Origin: Levilactobacillus cerevisiae
GTDB taxonomy: Bacteria; Bacillota; Bacilli; Lactobacillales; Lactobacillaceae
Length of the DNA stretch: 34,279 bases
Direction of reading: 5' to 3'
Assembly (NCBI RefSeq): GCF_003946245.1
Contig: NZ_RHNN01000034.1
Span: 1-34,279, forward strand
Below the pieces are notes generated by a model that ran no database searches, was not told the DNA's origin, and saw only the letters and a program-made list of their open reading frames with translations. Position numbers and translations under genes: made by a program. How positions within the stretch are numbered: position 1 is the first letter of the stretch; each line of letters opens with the position of its first letter. Positions 16,204 through 25,600 of the stretch are shown piece by piece.

Positions 16204-16971
16204 TTAGTGTTGAACTGGATGCCGGGAGCTGAACCCTTGGTACATCAACAATCCAGCTGCGACACTGGCATTTAGACTTTGGACTTCCCCCACCATTGGG
16301 ATCGTCAACATTTCATCGACGGTCTCCTTCAAGAGCCGGGAAATGCCCTTGCCTTCATTGCCAATAATCAGGGCACTAGCCCCTTTAGCATTCCAGTCGC
16401 GGTAATCGGTGCCGGCCATGTCGGTACCAAAGACCCAGACGCCACGCTCTTTGAGGTCATGGACGGTGTTCACCAGGTTCGTCACCCGGGCCACCGGGAC
16501 CCGTTCAATCGCCCCGGTGGAGGTCTTGGCCACCACGGAAGTTAAACCAACTGCCCGGCGTTTTGGAATAATCACCCCGTGTACGCCACTCGCATCAGCG
16601 GTTCGTAAAATGGACCCCAAGTTGTGGGGGTCTTCCACGCCGTCCAAGATCAAGAAGAACGGTTCTTCATCGGCCTTCTTGGCGTTGGCAAAGAGGTCAT
16701 CAATCGTGGCGTATTCAAACGCCGCCACGCCCAGGGCCACACCCTGGTGATTTTGATGATCGGTCAACAGGTCTAATTTTTGCTTAGGCACTTCAGAAAT
16801 GACCAAATGGCGTTTCTTAGCCAACTGGCGAATTTCGTCAAGTGCTTCTGCCTTTAAACCGCTCTGGAGAAAGACCTTGTTGATGGTTTGTTGGCTCCGT
16901 AAGGCTGCGACGGCCGGGTGCCGGCCAATCACAAAGTCGCCACTGGTTTCGGTATTTGCTTGTTCTGTCAT
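16204..16971 (-). CDS. rlmB: 23S rRNA (guanosine-2'-O)-methyltransferase RlmB
   Basis: A 255-residue SPOUT methyltransferase. The N-terminal substrate-binding part is followed by the three SpoU motifs: DPHNLGSILRTADASGVHG (about residues 112-130), the central VVAKTSTGAIERVPV and ALIIGNEGKGISRLL...IPMVGEVQSLNASVAAG, which form the knotted SAM site. In the family it methylates one guanosine of the 23S peptidyl-transferase region. Its ATG overlaps the mrnC stop in a TAATG junction, so the two are translationally coupled. A paralogous tRNA methylase is a less likely alternative given the position. Confidence 0.93.
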   Translation of the reverse strand: MTEQANTETSGDFVIGRHPAVAALRSQQTINKVFLQSGLKAEALDEIRQLAKKRHLVISEVPKQKLDLLTDHQNHQGVALGVAAFEYATIDDLFANAKKADEEPFFLILDGVEDPHNLGSILRTADASGVHGVIIPKRRAVGLTSVVAKTSTGAIERVPVARVTNLVNTVHDLKERGVWVFGTDMAGTDYRDWNAKGASALIIGNEGKGISRLLKETVDEMLTIPMVGEVQSLNASVAAGLLMYQGFSSRHPVQH

Positions 16972-17381
16972 TATTCAGTCCGCCCCGCTTCCACTTGTTC
17001 AATGCACCACTGGCCGAGTTCGTCTACACGATCCTGCTTGCCACTTAAGGCCAGGTAACCCATGAGGGCTTCAAAACCGGTTGAGATTCGGTACGTCACG
17101 ACGTCCGTGTTCTTCGCGTGGGTGTAGCTCTTCGCGTTACGTCCCCGTTTAAACATCGTCCACTCATCTTCACTCAGCAACTTGTCCTGTTCCATCAGGT
17201 CGATCAAAGCCGCCTGGGCCTTGGCCGACACGTAATGGGTCGCCTGCTTTTGCAAATGGTTGGGCTTGGTCAGGCCAGCCGCAATCAGGTGCCGGCGGAT
17301 AATGACTTCATAGGAAGCATCCCCCATGTAAGCCAGTGCGACACCGTTTAATTGCTGATAATCTGCTTGTTCAGTTGTCAT
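16971..17381 (-). CDS. mrnC: Mini-ribonuclease III
   Basis: A 136-residue protein formed by an RNase III catalytic domain without the double-stranded RNA-binding domain: [21 protein letters not shown] near the N-terminus and [31 protein letters not shown] at the C-terminus with the acidic catalytic residues. In Bacillus it matures 23S rRNA ends. The ATG at 17381 overlaps the cysS stop (TAATG); an upstream TTG in the same frame lies inside cysS and is less likely. Located between cysS and rlmB as in other Firmicutes. Confidence 0.93.
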   Translation of the reverse strand: MTTEQADYQQLNGVALAYMGDASYEVIIRRHLIAAGLTKPNHLQKQATHYVSAKAQAALIDLMEQDKLLSEDEWTMFKRGRNAKSYTHAKNTDVVTYRISTGFEALMGYLALSGKQDRVDELGQWCIEQVEAGRTE

Positions 17382-18793
17382 TAATTTTCCTTTCGCCAAC
17401 GCGTCCCTTGGGGCGTGTCTTCCAAAATAATTCCTTGATTCTTCAATTGTTCGCGAATCTCATCGCTACGTTCAAAATTTCGGGACTGCCGGGCTGCCAA
17501 ACGTTCGTCAATCAGCGCCTGAATCCCCTCGTCACCTAAGCTCGTGGCCTCTGCCAGTTTAACTCCGAAGACACTGAGCAACTCGGTTAAGGTCTTGCGC
17601 ATAAATTCAAGCGTTCCACCAAACACCACGGGCCGTTCGGCGTAGACGTTGCCTAACCGCGAGAGTTCAAAGACTTCTGCCACACCATTTTGGACGTTAA
17701 AATCATCATCCATTGCATCAATGTAGTCCGCAACAATTTGACGGGTCTCTTGTTCCACCTTGGGATCATTGCCGGCTTCGGCGTCCTTCAGGCGGTAACC
17801 CATGTTGTTGTAAGCCGTCTGCAGGCGTTCCAGGTTCCGTTCAGCCGTATCCAGATTTTGCTGGGTATACTGAATGGGCCGGCGGTACTGTGTAGTTGCC
17901 ATGAAGAACCGCAACGTTTGGGGATTCACGGTCTTTAAAATATCGTGCACGGTGACAAAATTACCGAGCGACTTGCTCATCTTTTCATCATCGTCACCAA
18001 CCGTCACGAAGCCGTTGTGCAGCCAGTAGTGGACAAAGGTTTTGCCGGTCTTGGCTTCACTTTGGGCAATTTCATTTTGATGGTGTGGGAAGATCAGGTC
18101 TTCGCCACCACCATGAATATCAAAGGTATCACCTAAATAGTGGGTGGACATGACGGAACACTCAATGTGCCAGCCCGGCCGACCAGCGCCCCAAGGGGAT
18201 GGCCAGGAGATTTCACCCGGCTTAGCGCCCTTCCAGAGGGCAAAGTCGACGGGATCTTCCTTACGCGCCGTCTCCTCATCGTTGGTGTGTTGCGAAGCGC
18301 CCTCTTCCAGGTCATCCAAGCGTAAATGAGCCAGCTCACCGTAGTGGGCAAATTTGTGCGCCCGGTAGTAAACGTCCCCATCAACGGGATAGGCATAGCC
18401 CTTGTCGATCAAGTCCTGAACAAATTCCACAATCTCAGTAATGTGATCGGTTGCCCGCGGGTTAACCGTTGCCGGCTCCACGTTCAAGGCCGCCGTATCT
18501 TCCTTAAAGGCCGCAATAAACTTATCGCCTAATTCAGGCACCGTAATGCCCTCCTTATGCGCTTCATTGATCATTTTATCGTCCACGTCAGTGAAGTTGG
18601 ACACGTAAGTCACTTGATAGCCGCGGTATTCAAAGTACCGGCGAATTGTGTCAAAGGCAATGGCACTCCGCGCATTCCCAATATGAATGTAATTGTAAAC
18701 GGTCGGGCCACACACGTACATGTTGACCACTCCCGGGGTAATCGGTTCGAATGTTTCTTTCTGGCGCGTCATGGTATTAAAAACTTTGAGCAT
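17381..18793 (-). CDS. cysS: Cysteinyl-tRNA synthetase
   Basis: A 470-residue class I synthetase with [16 protein letters not shown] (HIGH motif region, about residues 28-43), zinc-binding residues in the [10 protein letters not shown] segment and the KMSKSLGN signature (about residues 268-275). It charges tRNA-Cys with cysteine. No serine acetyltransferase gene (cysE) lies between gltX and cysS, unlike in Bacillus. The ATG at 18793 has GGAAGGAG upstream, and the gene is preceded by a long structured leader and its own promoter just past the gltX terminator. Confidence 0.98.
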   Translation of the reverse strand: MLKVFNTMTRQKETFEPITPGVVNMYVCGPTVYNYIHIGNARSAIAFDTIRRYFEYRGYQVTYVSNFTDVDDKMINEAHKEGITVPELGDKFIAAFKEDTAALNVEPATVNPRATDHITEIVEFVQDLIDKGYAYPVDGDVYYRAHKFAHYGELAHLRLDDLEEGASQHTNDEETARKEDPVDFALWKGAKPGEISWPSPWGAGRPGWHIECSVMSTHYLGDTFDIHGGGEDLIFPHHQNEIAQSEAKTGKTFVHYWLHNGFVTVGDDDEKMSKSLGNFVTVHDILKTVNPQTLRFFMATTQYRRPIQYTQQNLDTAERNLERLQTAYNNMGYRLKDAEAGNDPKVEQETRQIVADYIDAMDDDFNVQNGVAEVFELSRLGNVYAERPVVFGGTLEFMRKTLTELLSVFGVKLAEATSLGDEGIQALIDERLAARQSRNFERSDEIREQLKNQGIILEDTPQGTRWRKEN

Positions 18794-18996
18794 GCCGAAG
18801 CTCCTTCCACATCATTAATTGAATTTAGTCCTAACCGTCTGGTCACGCGGAAGGACGACCGTCAAAACCACAGAAATTTCGCAGTTTCAACCCGTTGCCG
18901 TCCCCGTTTGTCGCGATGACTGGGCACTCACAGTGGTGTAGCACCCCGCCGGTATCGTTAAAATTCACAGCGAATCTTTAGGACCAAATGAGTTAG
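18794..18996 (-). promoter_or_regulatory. Structured leader of cysS (T-box variant or unknown RNA)
   Basis: The minus-strand leader of about 200 nt contains an 11-bp helix joining its two ends: TTTGGTCCTAA (18978-18988) with TTAGGACTAAA (18824-18834), all paired with one G.U. The same AGGAC can instead pair with a nearby GTCCT to form a local hairpin (18828-18856), so two structures compete. Small hairpins (GGTG-CTA-CACC and CACT-GTG-AGTG) lie inside. A T-box would be expected before cysS, but I do not find the canonical AGGGTGGNACCGCG element or a clear terminator with a T run. Confidence 0.5.
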
Positions 18997-19000
18997 CTCC

Positions 19001-19030
19001 ATTGTAGCATATTCAACCGATAACAAAGAA
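19001..19030 (-). promoter_or_regulatory. Promoter of cysS
   Basis: Minus strand: TACAAT (19001-19006) preceded by TATGC, an extended -10 element. The -35 is poor: TTCTTT at 18-nt spacing, which overlaps the end of the gltX terminator, or TTGTTA at 14 nt. Confidence 0.55.
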
Positions 19031-19069
19031 GCCGAATGAAGCGCCAATTGGCCCTCATTCGGCTTCTTT
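19026..19069 (-). terminator. Intrinsic terminator after gltX
   Basis: A perfect 14-bp stem (AAGAAGCCGAATGA with TCATTCGGCTTCTT) 10 bp past the gltX stop. The T-rich tail (TTCTTTGTTATC) is modest. It insulates gltX from cysS. Confidence 0.85.
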
Positions 19070-19078
19070 ACCAAATCG

Positions 19079-20569
19079 TTAGCCTTCAAGTTGTGCTAAG
19101 GTCTGGTGAATGTGTTCTAAGGCGGTCTCCCGTCCAACTAATTCAATGGATTCTGGTAATTCTGGTCCGTGCATTTCGTGGGTCACGGCAATTCGGATTG
19201 GCATCCAAAGTTGACGGCCCTTAATGCCGGTCTTGGCTTGCACGGCCTTGATCACGTGGAAAATTTCTACGGAATCAAACAGGTCGAGCTTCTCAACTTG
19301 GGCAGCGAATTCCTTCAAAACGACCGGTGCCGTTTCGTTGTTGATTTCGTCCCAGGCGTCACCCGTTACTTGTTCGGGTTCTTCAAAGAAGACCGACGCC
19401 ATGTCGTTGATTTGTGCCATGTAGCTCATTTGCCGCTTGTAGAGGTTAATTAACTGACGAGCCCATTCCAAAGTCAAGTGGTCGGGGTTAGCAGGCACGT
19501 TGCCCGCCTTGATCAATTGCTTCAAAGCCAAGTCCATGATTGTGCTGTCGTCAGCGTCCTTAACGTAACGGTTGTTCAGCCATTCCAGCTTGTCACTGTC
19601 AAAGGTGGCCGGTGATGAGCTCAAACGGGTTTCATCGTACATCTTGATGAACTGCTTGCGGTTAAAGATTTCGTCTTCACCCACTGGTGACCAGCCCAAC
19701 AACAGAATGAAGTTGAACATGGCTTCTGGCAGGTAACCTAAGTCGCGGTATTGTTCGATAAACTGCAAGACAGATTCGTCACGCTTGGACAGCTTCTTAC
19801 CGGTGTCCTTGCTGATGATCAGGCTCATGTGACCGAACTTTGGTGCTTCCCAGTTGAAGGCTTGGTAGATCATCAATTGTTTTGGCGTGTTAGCCACGTG
19901 GTCATCGCCCCGGAAGACGTGACTGATGGCCATCTTGTGGTCATCAACGACCACGGCAAAGTTGTAGGTTGGCATGCCATCACGCTTAGCGATGACAAAG
20001 TCCCCACCAATGCTATCAGAGTTAAAGGCCACGTGCCCCTTAACCATATCGTCCCATTCAAAGACTTCATCCTTGGGTACGCGGAACCGAATAACTGGTT
20101 TTAAGCCCTTGGCTTTGGCGTCGGCGATGGCAGCAGCCTTTTCGTCTTCGTCCATGCCAGCGTATTCGTATTCATAGTGAGGCATTTCTTTACGGGCTTT
20201 TTGGGCTTCCCGGTCGGCTTGTAATTCATCTTCCGTCCGGTATGATTCGTAAGCCTTATCTTCGTCCAACAATTGTTGAATGAGTGGTTGGTAAATGTCG
20301 CCCCGTTCTGATTGACGGTAAGGACCGTAATCGCCACCGACGTCAGGACCTTCGTCCCAATCCAAACCAAGCCACTTTAAGTTTTCCAATTGGCTCCGTT
20401 CACCGTCAGCGATGTTCCGTTTCGTATCCGTATCCTCGATCCGAATGATGAACTTACCCTTGTTGTGACGGGCAAATAAATAGTTGAAAATGGCCGTCCG
20501 GGCATTACCAATGTGCAAATGACCGGTTGGGCTCGGTGCGTACCGAACCCGAATTGAATTTTTCGCCAA
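19079..20569 (-). CDS. gltX: Glutamyl-tRNA synthetase
   Basis: A 496-residue class I synthetase with [17 protein letters not shown] (HIGH region, residues 8-24) and the KMSKS-equivalent KLSKRDES (about residues 258-265). In lactobacilli the enzyme normally charges both tRNA-Glu and, by misacylation, tRNA-Gln, the latter being corrected by GatCAB; that is family knowledge, not visible here. The start is TTG at 20569 with AGAGGCG 8 nt upstream. It is followed by a strong terminator. Confidence 0.98.
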   Translation of the reverse strand: MAKNSIRVRYAPSPTGHLHIGNARTAIFNYLFARHNKGKFIIRIEDTDTKRNIADGERSQLENLKWLGLDWDEGPDVGGDYGPYRQSERGDIYQPLIQQLLDEDKAYESYRTEDELQADREAQKARKEMPHYEYEYAGMDEDEKAAAIADAKAKGLKPVIRFRVPKDEVFEWDDMVKGHVAFNSDSIGGDFVIAKRDGMPTYNFAVVVDDHKMAISHVFRGDDHVANTPKQLMIYQAFNWEAPKFGHMSLIISKDTGKKLSKRDESVLQFIEQYRDLGYLPEAMFNFILLLGWSPVGEDEIFNRKQFIKMYDETRLSSSPATFDSDKLEWLNNRYVKDADDSTIMDLALKQLIKAGNVPANPDHLTLEWARQLINLYKRQMSYMAQINDMASVFFEEPEQVTGDAWDEINNETAPVVLKEFAAQVEKLDLFDSVEIFHVIKAVQAKTGIKGRQLWMPIRIAVTHEMHGPELPESIELVGRETALEHIHQTLAQLEG

Positions 20570-20618
20570 AACGTTTACGCCTCTTTCTAAATTTTATTCC
20601 GTAAATTTGGATGATCCT

Positions 20619-20636
20619 CGTCATAGTTTTATGACG
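20619..20636. promoter_or_regulatory. Inverted repeat upstream of gltX
   Basis: CGTCATA-GTTT-TATGACG, a perfect 7-bp inverted repeat 50 bp before gltX. It overlaps a weak minus-strand promoter candidate (TTGTAG, 16-17 nt, CATAAA/ATAAAA) and lacks a T run, so it looks more like an operator or 5'-UTR hairpin than a terminator. Confidence 0.35.
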
Positions 20637-20723
20637 CAATGTTTTAATTCTACAATGCCGTTGCGGAAAAATAAAGGTGTAGACCTTAAATCCTTCCCAG
20701 AAATCTGAAATTGTCCCGTGAAC

Positions 20724-21899
20724 CTAGGCCTTTTTCGGCGTCTTGGGACCACTAGGCGCCTTCTTGCCAGCATCGGCTTGTTCTTCGATGTTCTTGCTGG
20801 AATGTAATGGCTTGGCAAAGATCATTCGCCCAGCATCCGTTTGAATGGCACTGGTAACCACGACATCCAACTGCTTGTTAATGAAGTAACGACCATCTTC
20901 GACCACGACCATGGTGCCGTCATCGAGGTAGGCCACCCCTTGTTGCCGTTCCGTTCCGTTCTTCACAACCATCACGTGGAGGTTTTCCCCCGGGATGACG
21001 CGTGGCTTCAGGGCATTGGCCAAGGAGTTGATGTTTAAGACTTGCACATTTTGGAACTGAATGACCTTGTTCAGGTTGTAATCGTTGGTGACGATCACCC
21101 CGCCATTTTGCTTGGCCAACGCAATCAGCTTACTATCCACCTCAGGAATGTCTTCGAAGTCGCCTTCGTACATTTCAATCGGCATGATATGTTCATTTTG
21201 CAACTTGTTTAGGATATCCAATCCCCGGCGACCCCGAACCCGTTTGATAGAATCGCTAGAATCGGCGATGTACTGGAGTTCGTAGAGCACAAAGTTTGGT
21301 ACCAGCAAGGTGCCTTCCAGGAAACCCGTCTTCGCCAAATCATAGATCCGCCCATCGATTAAGATGTTGGTATCCAGAATCTTGTAGTGGTGGAAATTAG
21401 GTTCGGTCTCCTTGTCCAAGACCTTCTTGTCGGCCTCTTCCTCAGCCTTCTTGCCCCGTGGTTGAAACAGCTTACGCCATTCCTCCAACCGAATCTTGCT
21501 GAGTCGCGCCCCGATACGGAAGCCAAAGTACCCAAAGAGTAGCATCAGGATCCACGGAATCACGGTGCCAATGAAGAATGACGGCACGTGAAACAGAAAT
21601 TGAGAAATCAGCAAAGCTAAAGCCAAGCCCACAATCGTTAGGAGACTCCCAAAGATAATGGTCATCGGATTTTGCTTGTTCAGATACGTTTCAATTCGAT
21701 TGATCAGTCGGAGAATCACGCCCGCGAAGAGTAAACCGAGAATGACGAAAATAATGGCACCGAGCAAAATATTCACGATAACGTTGTTGACCAACCGACT
21801 GGTCATACCCATCAGTAGCCAGAGGCGGGAGAAGTAAACCGCTCCCATGACGCCCCCTAAGATGGCAAAAATAATTAAAACAACCGTTTTTTTACGCAT
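20724..21899 (-). CDS. yacL: PIN/TRAM-domain membrane protein (YacL family)
   Basis: A 391-residue protein with four N-terminal hydrophobic segments (to about residue 130), a cytoplasmic PIN nuclease domain beginning at KILDTNILIDGRIYDL (about residues 172-187) with acidic residues at NFVLYELQYIADSSD and IVTNDYNLN, then a TRAM domain (LHVMVVKNGTERQQGVAYLDDGTMVVVEDG) and a basic lysine-rich tail. This is the YacL layout found next to radA in many Firmicutes. It is probably an RNase or RNA-binding protein at the membrane; its substrate is unknown. GGAGG-type site upstream; 31 bp after radA. Confidence 0.9.
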   Translation of the reverse strand: MRKKTVVLIIFAILGGVMGAVYFSRLWLLMGMTSRLVNNVIVNILLGAIIFVILGLLFAGVILRLINRIETYLNKQNPMTIIFGSLLTIVGLALALLISQFLFHVPSFFIGTVIPWILMLLFGYFGFRIGARLSKIRLEEWRKLFQPRGKKAEEEADKKVLDKETEPNFHHYKILDTNILIDGRIYDLAKTGFLEGTLLVPNFVLYELQYIADSSDSIKRVRGRRGLDILNKLQNEHIMPIEMYEGDFEDIPEVDSKLIALAKQNGGVIVTNDYNLNKVIQFQNVQVLNINSLANALKPRVIPGENLHVMVVKNGTERQQGVAYLDDGTMVVVEDGRYFINKQLDVVVTSAIQTDAGRMIFAKPLHSSKNIEEQADAGKKAPSGPKTPKKA

Positions 21900-21930
21900 T
21901 TTTGTTCACCTCCTTTCAAGGTCCCTGCGA

Positions 21931-23313
21931 CTAAACGCCGAGGGCTAATTTTAACGCCTGCCGTAACGTGGAAACACCCACGACGTCGATGCCTTTGGGT
22001 GGGGTCCAGCCTTGCAGGTTATTCTTAGGAACAAAAATCCGTTTGAAGCCCAGTTTCTTGGCTTCAGATACCCGGGATTCAATCCGGTTGACCCGGCGGA
22101 TTTCACCGGTCAAGCCAACTTCACCGACAAAGCAGTCGGTCGGGGCCGTCGCTGTGTCGCGATAGCTCGAGGCAATCGACAGGGCAATCGCCAAGTCGAT
22201 TGCGGGTTCGTCCAGTTTGACGCCCCCCGCAGCCTTCAAGAAAGCATCCTGGTTCTGGAGCATCAAGTTTGCCCGTTTTTCCAGGACGGCCATCAGTAAG
22301 GCGACCCGGTTGCGGTCCAAGCCACTCGACGTCCGCTGGGCGTTACCGAAGACGGATGGCGAGATCAAGGCCTGCACTTCAACCAAGATTGGCCGTGTCC
22401 CTTCCATGGACACAACGATGGCCGAGCCAGTCGCATCCTTCAGCCGTTCCTCCAGGAATATTTCTGACGGATTGGCCACCTCGTACAGGCCGCCTTCACG
22501 CATTTCAAAAATACCCAGTTCATTGGTCGAGCCAAAACGGTTCTTCACCGCCCGTAAGATCCGGTAGGTGTGGTGCAAATCCCCTTCAAAGTAGAGCACG
22601 GTATCCACCATGTGCTCCAAGATCTTCGGACCCGCAATCGCGCCACCCTTGGTCACGTGACCTACAACAAAGATGGTAATATTATTGGTCTTGGCAATCT
22701 GCATCAGCTCACCGGTAACGGCCCGAATCTGGGACACGGACCCAATCGCCGATTCAATCCCCGGCGCCTGCATGGTTTGCACGGAGTCAATCACCACGTA
22801 ATCCGGCTGCATTTGTTCAATGTTAGCCCGAATGCTGACCATATCCGTTTCGGGATACAGGTAGAGGTTGTCGCTGTTCACGACCAACCGATCGGCCCGC
22901 ATCTTAATCTGGGACGCACTTTCTTCCCCGGAAACGTACAGTACCTTGCCACCAGTCTCGCTCAGTTGCCCGGAAACTTGTAGCAGCAGCGTCGACTTCC
23001 CGATACCGGGATCCCCACCGATTAGGATCAGTGATCCGGCCACGATACCACCACCAAGAACTCGGTTCAGTTCTTCCATCTTGGTCTTGGTTCGTGTCTC
23101 GGAGGAATGCTTGATGTCCTTCATCAATTGGGGATGCGATTGTTCACTGCCGACCGCGGTCCGCGTAGACTGCGGCTTAGCCTTCGCAGCGGCTGGTGTC
23201 TCAACCTCTTCTACCATGGTATTCCACTCGCCACAGTTGGGGCAGCGCCCTAAGTAACGTGGTGAACTATAATCACAATTTTGACAAACATAAGTCGTTC
23301 TTGGTTTAGCCAC
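21931..23313 (-). CDS. radA: DNA repair protein RadA
   Basis: A 460-residue protein with an N-terminal zinc finger (C10, C13, C24, C27), a RecA-like ATPase with Walker [11 protein letters not shown] (residues 99-108), the RadA-specific KNRFG motif and a C-terminal Lon-protease-like domain ([32 protein letters not shown]). RadA is a hexameric helicase that extends branch migration during recombination. The start is GTG at 23313, with GGGGGA upstream, giving the family N-terminus; the ATG-initiated frame 19 codons longer adds unrelated basic residues. It is followed by yacL, as is common. Confidence 0.96.
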   Translation of the reverse strand: MAKPRTTYVCQNCDYSSPRYLGRCPNCGEWNTMVEEVETPAAAKAKPQSTRTAVGSEQSHPQLMKDIKHSSETRTKTKMEELNRVLGGGIVAGSLILIGGDPGIGKSTLLLQVSGQLSETGGKVLYVSGEESASQIKMRADRLVVNSDNLYLYPETDMVSIRANIEQMQPDYVVIDSVQTMQAPGIESAIGSVSQIRAVTGELMQIAKTNNITIFVVGHVTKGGAIAGPKILEHMVDTVLYFEGDLHHTYRILRAVKNRFGSTNELGIFEMREGGLYEVANPSEIFLEERLKDATGSAIVVSMEGTRPILVEVQALISPSVFGNAQRTSSGLDRNRVALLMAVLEKRANLMLQNQDAFLKAAGGVKLDEPAIDLAIALSIASSYRDTATAPTDCFVGEVGLTGEIRRVNRIESRVSEAKKLGFKRIFVPKNNLQGWTPPKGIDVVGVSTLRQALKLALGV

Positions 23314-23405
23314 GGAGATCCCCCTTTTTCTTGGTCTGAATACCTTCATTTTAGCATATCTAGCGGGCAATCCCCCACTAGTCTATCAACGGTAATTCTA
23401 AAGTT

Positions 23406-23945
23406 TTACTTACGGTCTGAGGACCCAAATCCACCGGTCCGTTGTTGCTGTGGCGCTTGCTCATCATCAGCCAGTAAATACGGCATGAATAGGCCCTGCG
23501 CGATTCGCTGGCCCTTCTTGATCACAACGTCTTTCAAGCCAAAATTCATCAGCTGGACGAAGATTTCACCCTCGTTTTTTTCATTGTTATAGTAGTCCGC
23601 ATCGATGACCCCAATGCCGTTGGGTAGGATCAGATTGTGCTTCAACGGATTGCTGGAACGGTTGGCCAAGATGAGTACCTCGCCCGGCTGCATGTACGCC
23701 TTGATGCCCGTGGGCACCAGCCAAGGCTTGAGGTCACTTTGTCCGGCCAACACTTCTTCGGTCGTCAGCTCATCTTGATGTCGGAGGCGTTTGAAGGCGT
23801 GTAACAAATCGTGCCGCCAAATGGACGGTAACGTAAAGTCTGCGGCGCACTCAAAGTCGTACCCCGCTGCCTGTTTCGTGGTGCGGTGTGGTAAATTCAA
23901 GTCTTCATTGCCGTACTTACTAACAATTTCAAATCCACGTTGCAT
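23406..23945 (-). CDS. dut: dUTP diphosphatase
   Basis: A 179-residue trimeric-type dUTPase with motifs AAGYDFECA (about residues 26-34), VPTGIKAYMQPGEVLILANRSS (about 91-112), GIGVIDADYY (the catalytic aspartate), NFGLKDVVIKKGQRIAQGLF and the C-terminal glycine-rich RTGGFGSSDRK that closes over the nucleotide. It hydrolyses dUTP to dUMP, keeping uracil out of DNA. A 35-residue insertion between motifs 1 and 2 makes it longer than the usual 145 residues, a form also seen in phages and lactobacilli. It lies upstream of radA in the same direction, separated by 92 bp. Confidence 0.93.
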   Translation of the reverse strand: MQRGFEIVSKYGNEDLNLPHRTTKQAAGYDFECAADFTLPSIWRHDLLHAFKRLRHQDELTTEEVLAGQSDLKPWLVPTGIKAYMQPGEVLILANRSSNPLKHNLILPNGIGVIDADYYNNEKNEGEIFVQLMNFGLKDVVIKKGQRIAQGLFMPYLLADDEQAPQQQRTGGFGSSDRK

Positions 23946-24269
23946 GTGAACACCCCTTCAATAATGTCTAAATCCCAACTAGCATGCCGGGTAACCGTGT
24001 TTCCTAACCACCAGTCCCAATAATCCGAACCTAGTAAAATTTTTCATACTATTATTAATTGGTTTATATCAGCCCGATTGACGCGTAACGCCAGCCGAAT
24101 TTTATCGCAGACCGTGAGTCTTTAATTTTACCATTTACACCAGTATTCGCAACGATTATCTTCGGCCAATTTGCGTTCACAACCACCACCAATTCTAGTG
24201 TAAGCAACCTGCTGGCCCATTACCAGCGAATTTTGACTGTCGACCAATTTTTTTGCCGGTGAAAATGAG

Positions 24270-24315
24270 TTGACAATAACCGCCGGATAGACCAGAATTA
24301 AAAACAAGACTGGTC
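24270..24315 (+). promoter_or_regulatory. Promoter of the GNAT-rpiA operon with inverted repeat
   Basis: TTGACA (24270-24275), a 17-nt spacer and CAGAAT (24293-24298). A 6-bp inverted repeat GACCAG (24290-24295)/CTGGTC (24310-24315) spans the -10 and start point and could be an operator or a small hairpin. The rest of the gap from 23946 to 24269 shows no feature I can support beyond the doubtful small ORF described in the findings. Confidence 0.7.
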
Positions 24316-24332
24316 ATGAAAGGAGTTTACCC

Positions 24333-24677
24333 ATGACGATTACGGAACAACCCGGACAACTACAAGTGTTAAACGACACCCAACTGCTGGCAAGCCTGCA
24401 CTACCTGTGCTTGAGCGAATCTAGTTGGGTGCTGGAACAAATCTTTGTCCGCCCATCACAGTCCGCCACCACGCTAGCTGACCAACTGATAAATCGTTTT
24501 ACCCAACTGGCAATAGCGGCCAACGTGACGGTCAAATTACTGGATCCGTACGCCAAACGGTACTTCAGCCAGCACCCCGCCGAACAGCTCATCCTGGCAG
24601 TCAATCAGTTGCCCGTGACTGGAGACGCGGCGGTCACGCCAGTCGCCTTACACCTAAAACAGATAGAAGAGGAGTAG
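24333..24677 (+). CDS. Small GNAT-like acetyltransferase (YjdJ type)
   Basis: A 114-residue protein resembling the short GNAT group in which a strand ([10 protein letters not shown]) is followed by a helix ([36 protein letters not shown]). The last part, with Pro-x-Ala-Lys-x-x-x-x-x-His, is typical of this group. The acetyl-CoA loop, normally Arg-Gly-x-Gly, is here Gln-Ser-Ala-Thr-Thr, so CoA binding may be weak. The substrate is unknown. It begins with GGAG 9 nt upstream and is followed by rpiA after 5 bp, so they form an operon. Confidence 0.7.
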   Translation: MTITEQPGQLQVLNDTQLLASLHYLCLSESSWVLEQIFVRPSQSATTLADQLINRFTQLAIAANVTVKLLDPYAKRYFSQHPAEQLILAVNQLPVTGDAAVTPVALHLKQIEEE

Positions 24678-24682
24678 TTAAG

Positions 24683-25369
24683 ATGGATCAAAACGCATTA
24701 AAAGCCCTTGTTGGCCAAGAAGCCGTTAAGTACGTTGAGGACGGCATGATTTTAGGAATCGGAACTGGGTCAACGGTCCGGTACATGATCGATGCCCTCG
24801 GCGAACGCGTCAAGAACGAAGGCATCAGTGTTGTGGGGGTCGCCACCTCAGACCGTTCCGCTAAGCAGGCCGAATCCTTGGGCATTACCATCAAGCAATT
24901 GGATGAAGTCGATCACCTCGACCTCACGATTGACGGTGCCGACGAAATCGACGACAACTTCCAAGGTATCAAGGGTGGCGGTGCCGCTCACCTCTGGGAA
25001 AAGATTGTGGCCATCAATTCCACCAAGAACATGTGGATCGTGGACGAAAGCAAAATGGTCCACCATCTTGGCAAGTTCCCCTTGCCACTCGAAGTCATTC
25101 CGTTCGGTTCCACTCATGTCTTGGAAAAATTAGACAAGATGGGCTTCAATCCCAGTTTCCGGATGCAAGAAGACGGCAGTCACGTCTTAACTGACTCCAA
25201 GAACTACATCATCGACCTCCACTTGGGCCGCATCGACCATCCCCACGAACTCGCCAACACGTTGAACGGCATCGTGGGCGTCGTGGAGCACGGTCTGTTC
25301 TTGGATACGGTCAACACGGTTATTGTGGGTCGCCAAGATGGTCCAGAAGTTTTGAACGCTCGCGATTAG
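24683..25369 (+). CDS. rpiA: Ribose-5-phosphate isomerase A
   Basis: A 228-residue protein with the RpiA motifs [16 protein letters not shown] (about residues 25-40), TIDGADEID (about 80-88) and [13 protein letters not shown] (about 93-105), which carries the catalytic glutamate and a conserved lysine. The usual ARxEK arginine is a tryptophan here, while the Glu-Lys pair is kept. It interconverts ribose-5-phosphate and ribulose-5-phosphate in the pentose phosphate pathway, central to heterofermentative growth. It is second in an operon with the small GNAT gene and ends before a strong terminator. Confidence 0.96.
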   Translation: MDQNALKALVGQEAVKYVEDGMILGIGTGSTVRYMIDALGERVKNEGISVVGVATSDRSAKQAESLGITIKQLDEVDHLDLTIDGADEIDDNFQGIKGGGAAHLWEKIVAINSTKNMWIVDESKMVHHLGKFPLPLEVIPFGSTHVLEKLDKMGFNPSFRMQEDGSHVLTDSKNYIIDLHLGRIDHPHELANTLNGIVGVVEHGLFLDTVNTVIVGRQDGPEVLNARD

Positions 25370-25392
25370 TTTTATTTTTTGAAATAACTTTG

Positions 25393-25440
25393 AAGAACAC
25401 CCACCTTTGCCATTACGGAATTGGCAGGTGTTCTTTTTAT
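25393..25440 (+). terminator. Intrinsic terminator after rpiA
   Basis: AAGAACACC pairs with GGTGTTCTT, with an inner TTGCCA/TGGCA pairing, followed by TTTTTATTTT. The sequence from here to 25600 holds no other gene; a weak TATGAT at about 25549 may serve the next gene. Confidence 0.85.
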
Positions 25441-25600
25441 TTTGAACGGCTGCTTGGTCCCCTCCGCTTGCCGTTTCCGATTCTAATCCCCCCCCTCATT
25501 CACTGCTCGACAATCACCAGACAGGAATCTGACTGCGCGTTAGTGTATGATGGGATTAGACGTTTACCGCTTCAAAATATTTGAAAAATGAGGTAATGAC

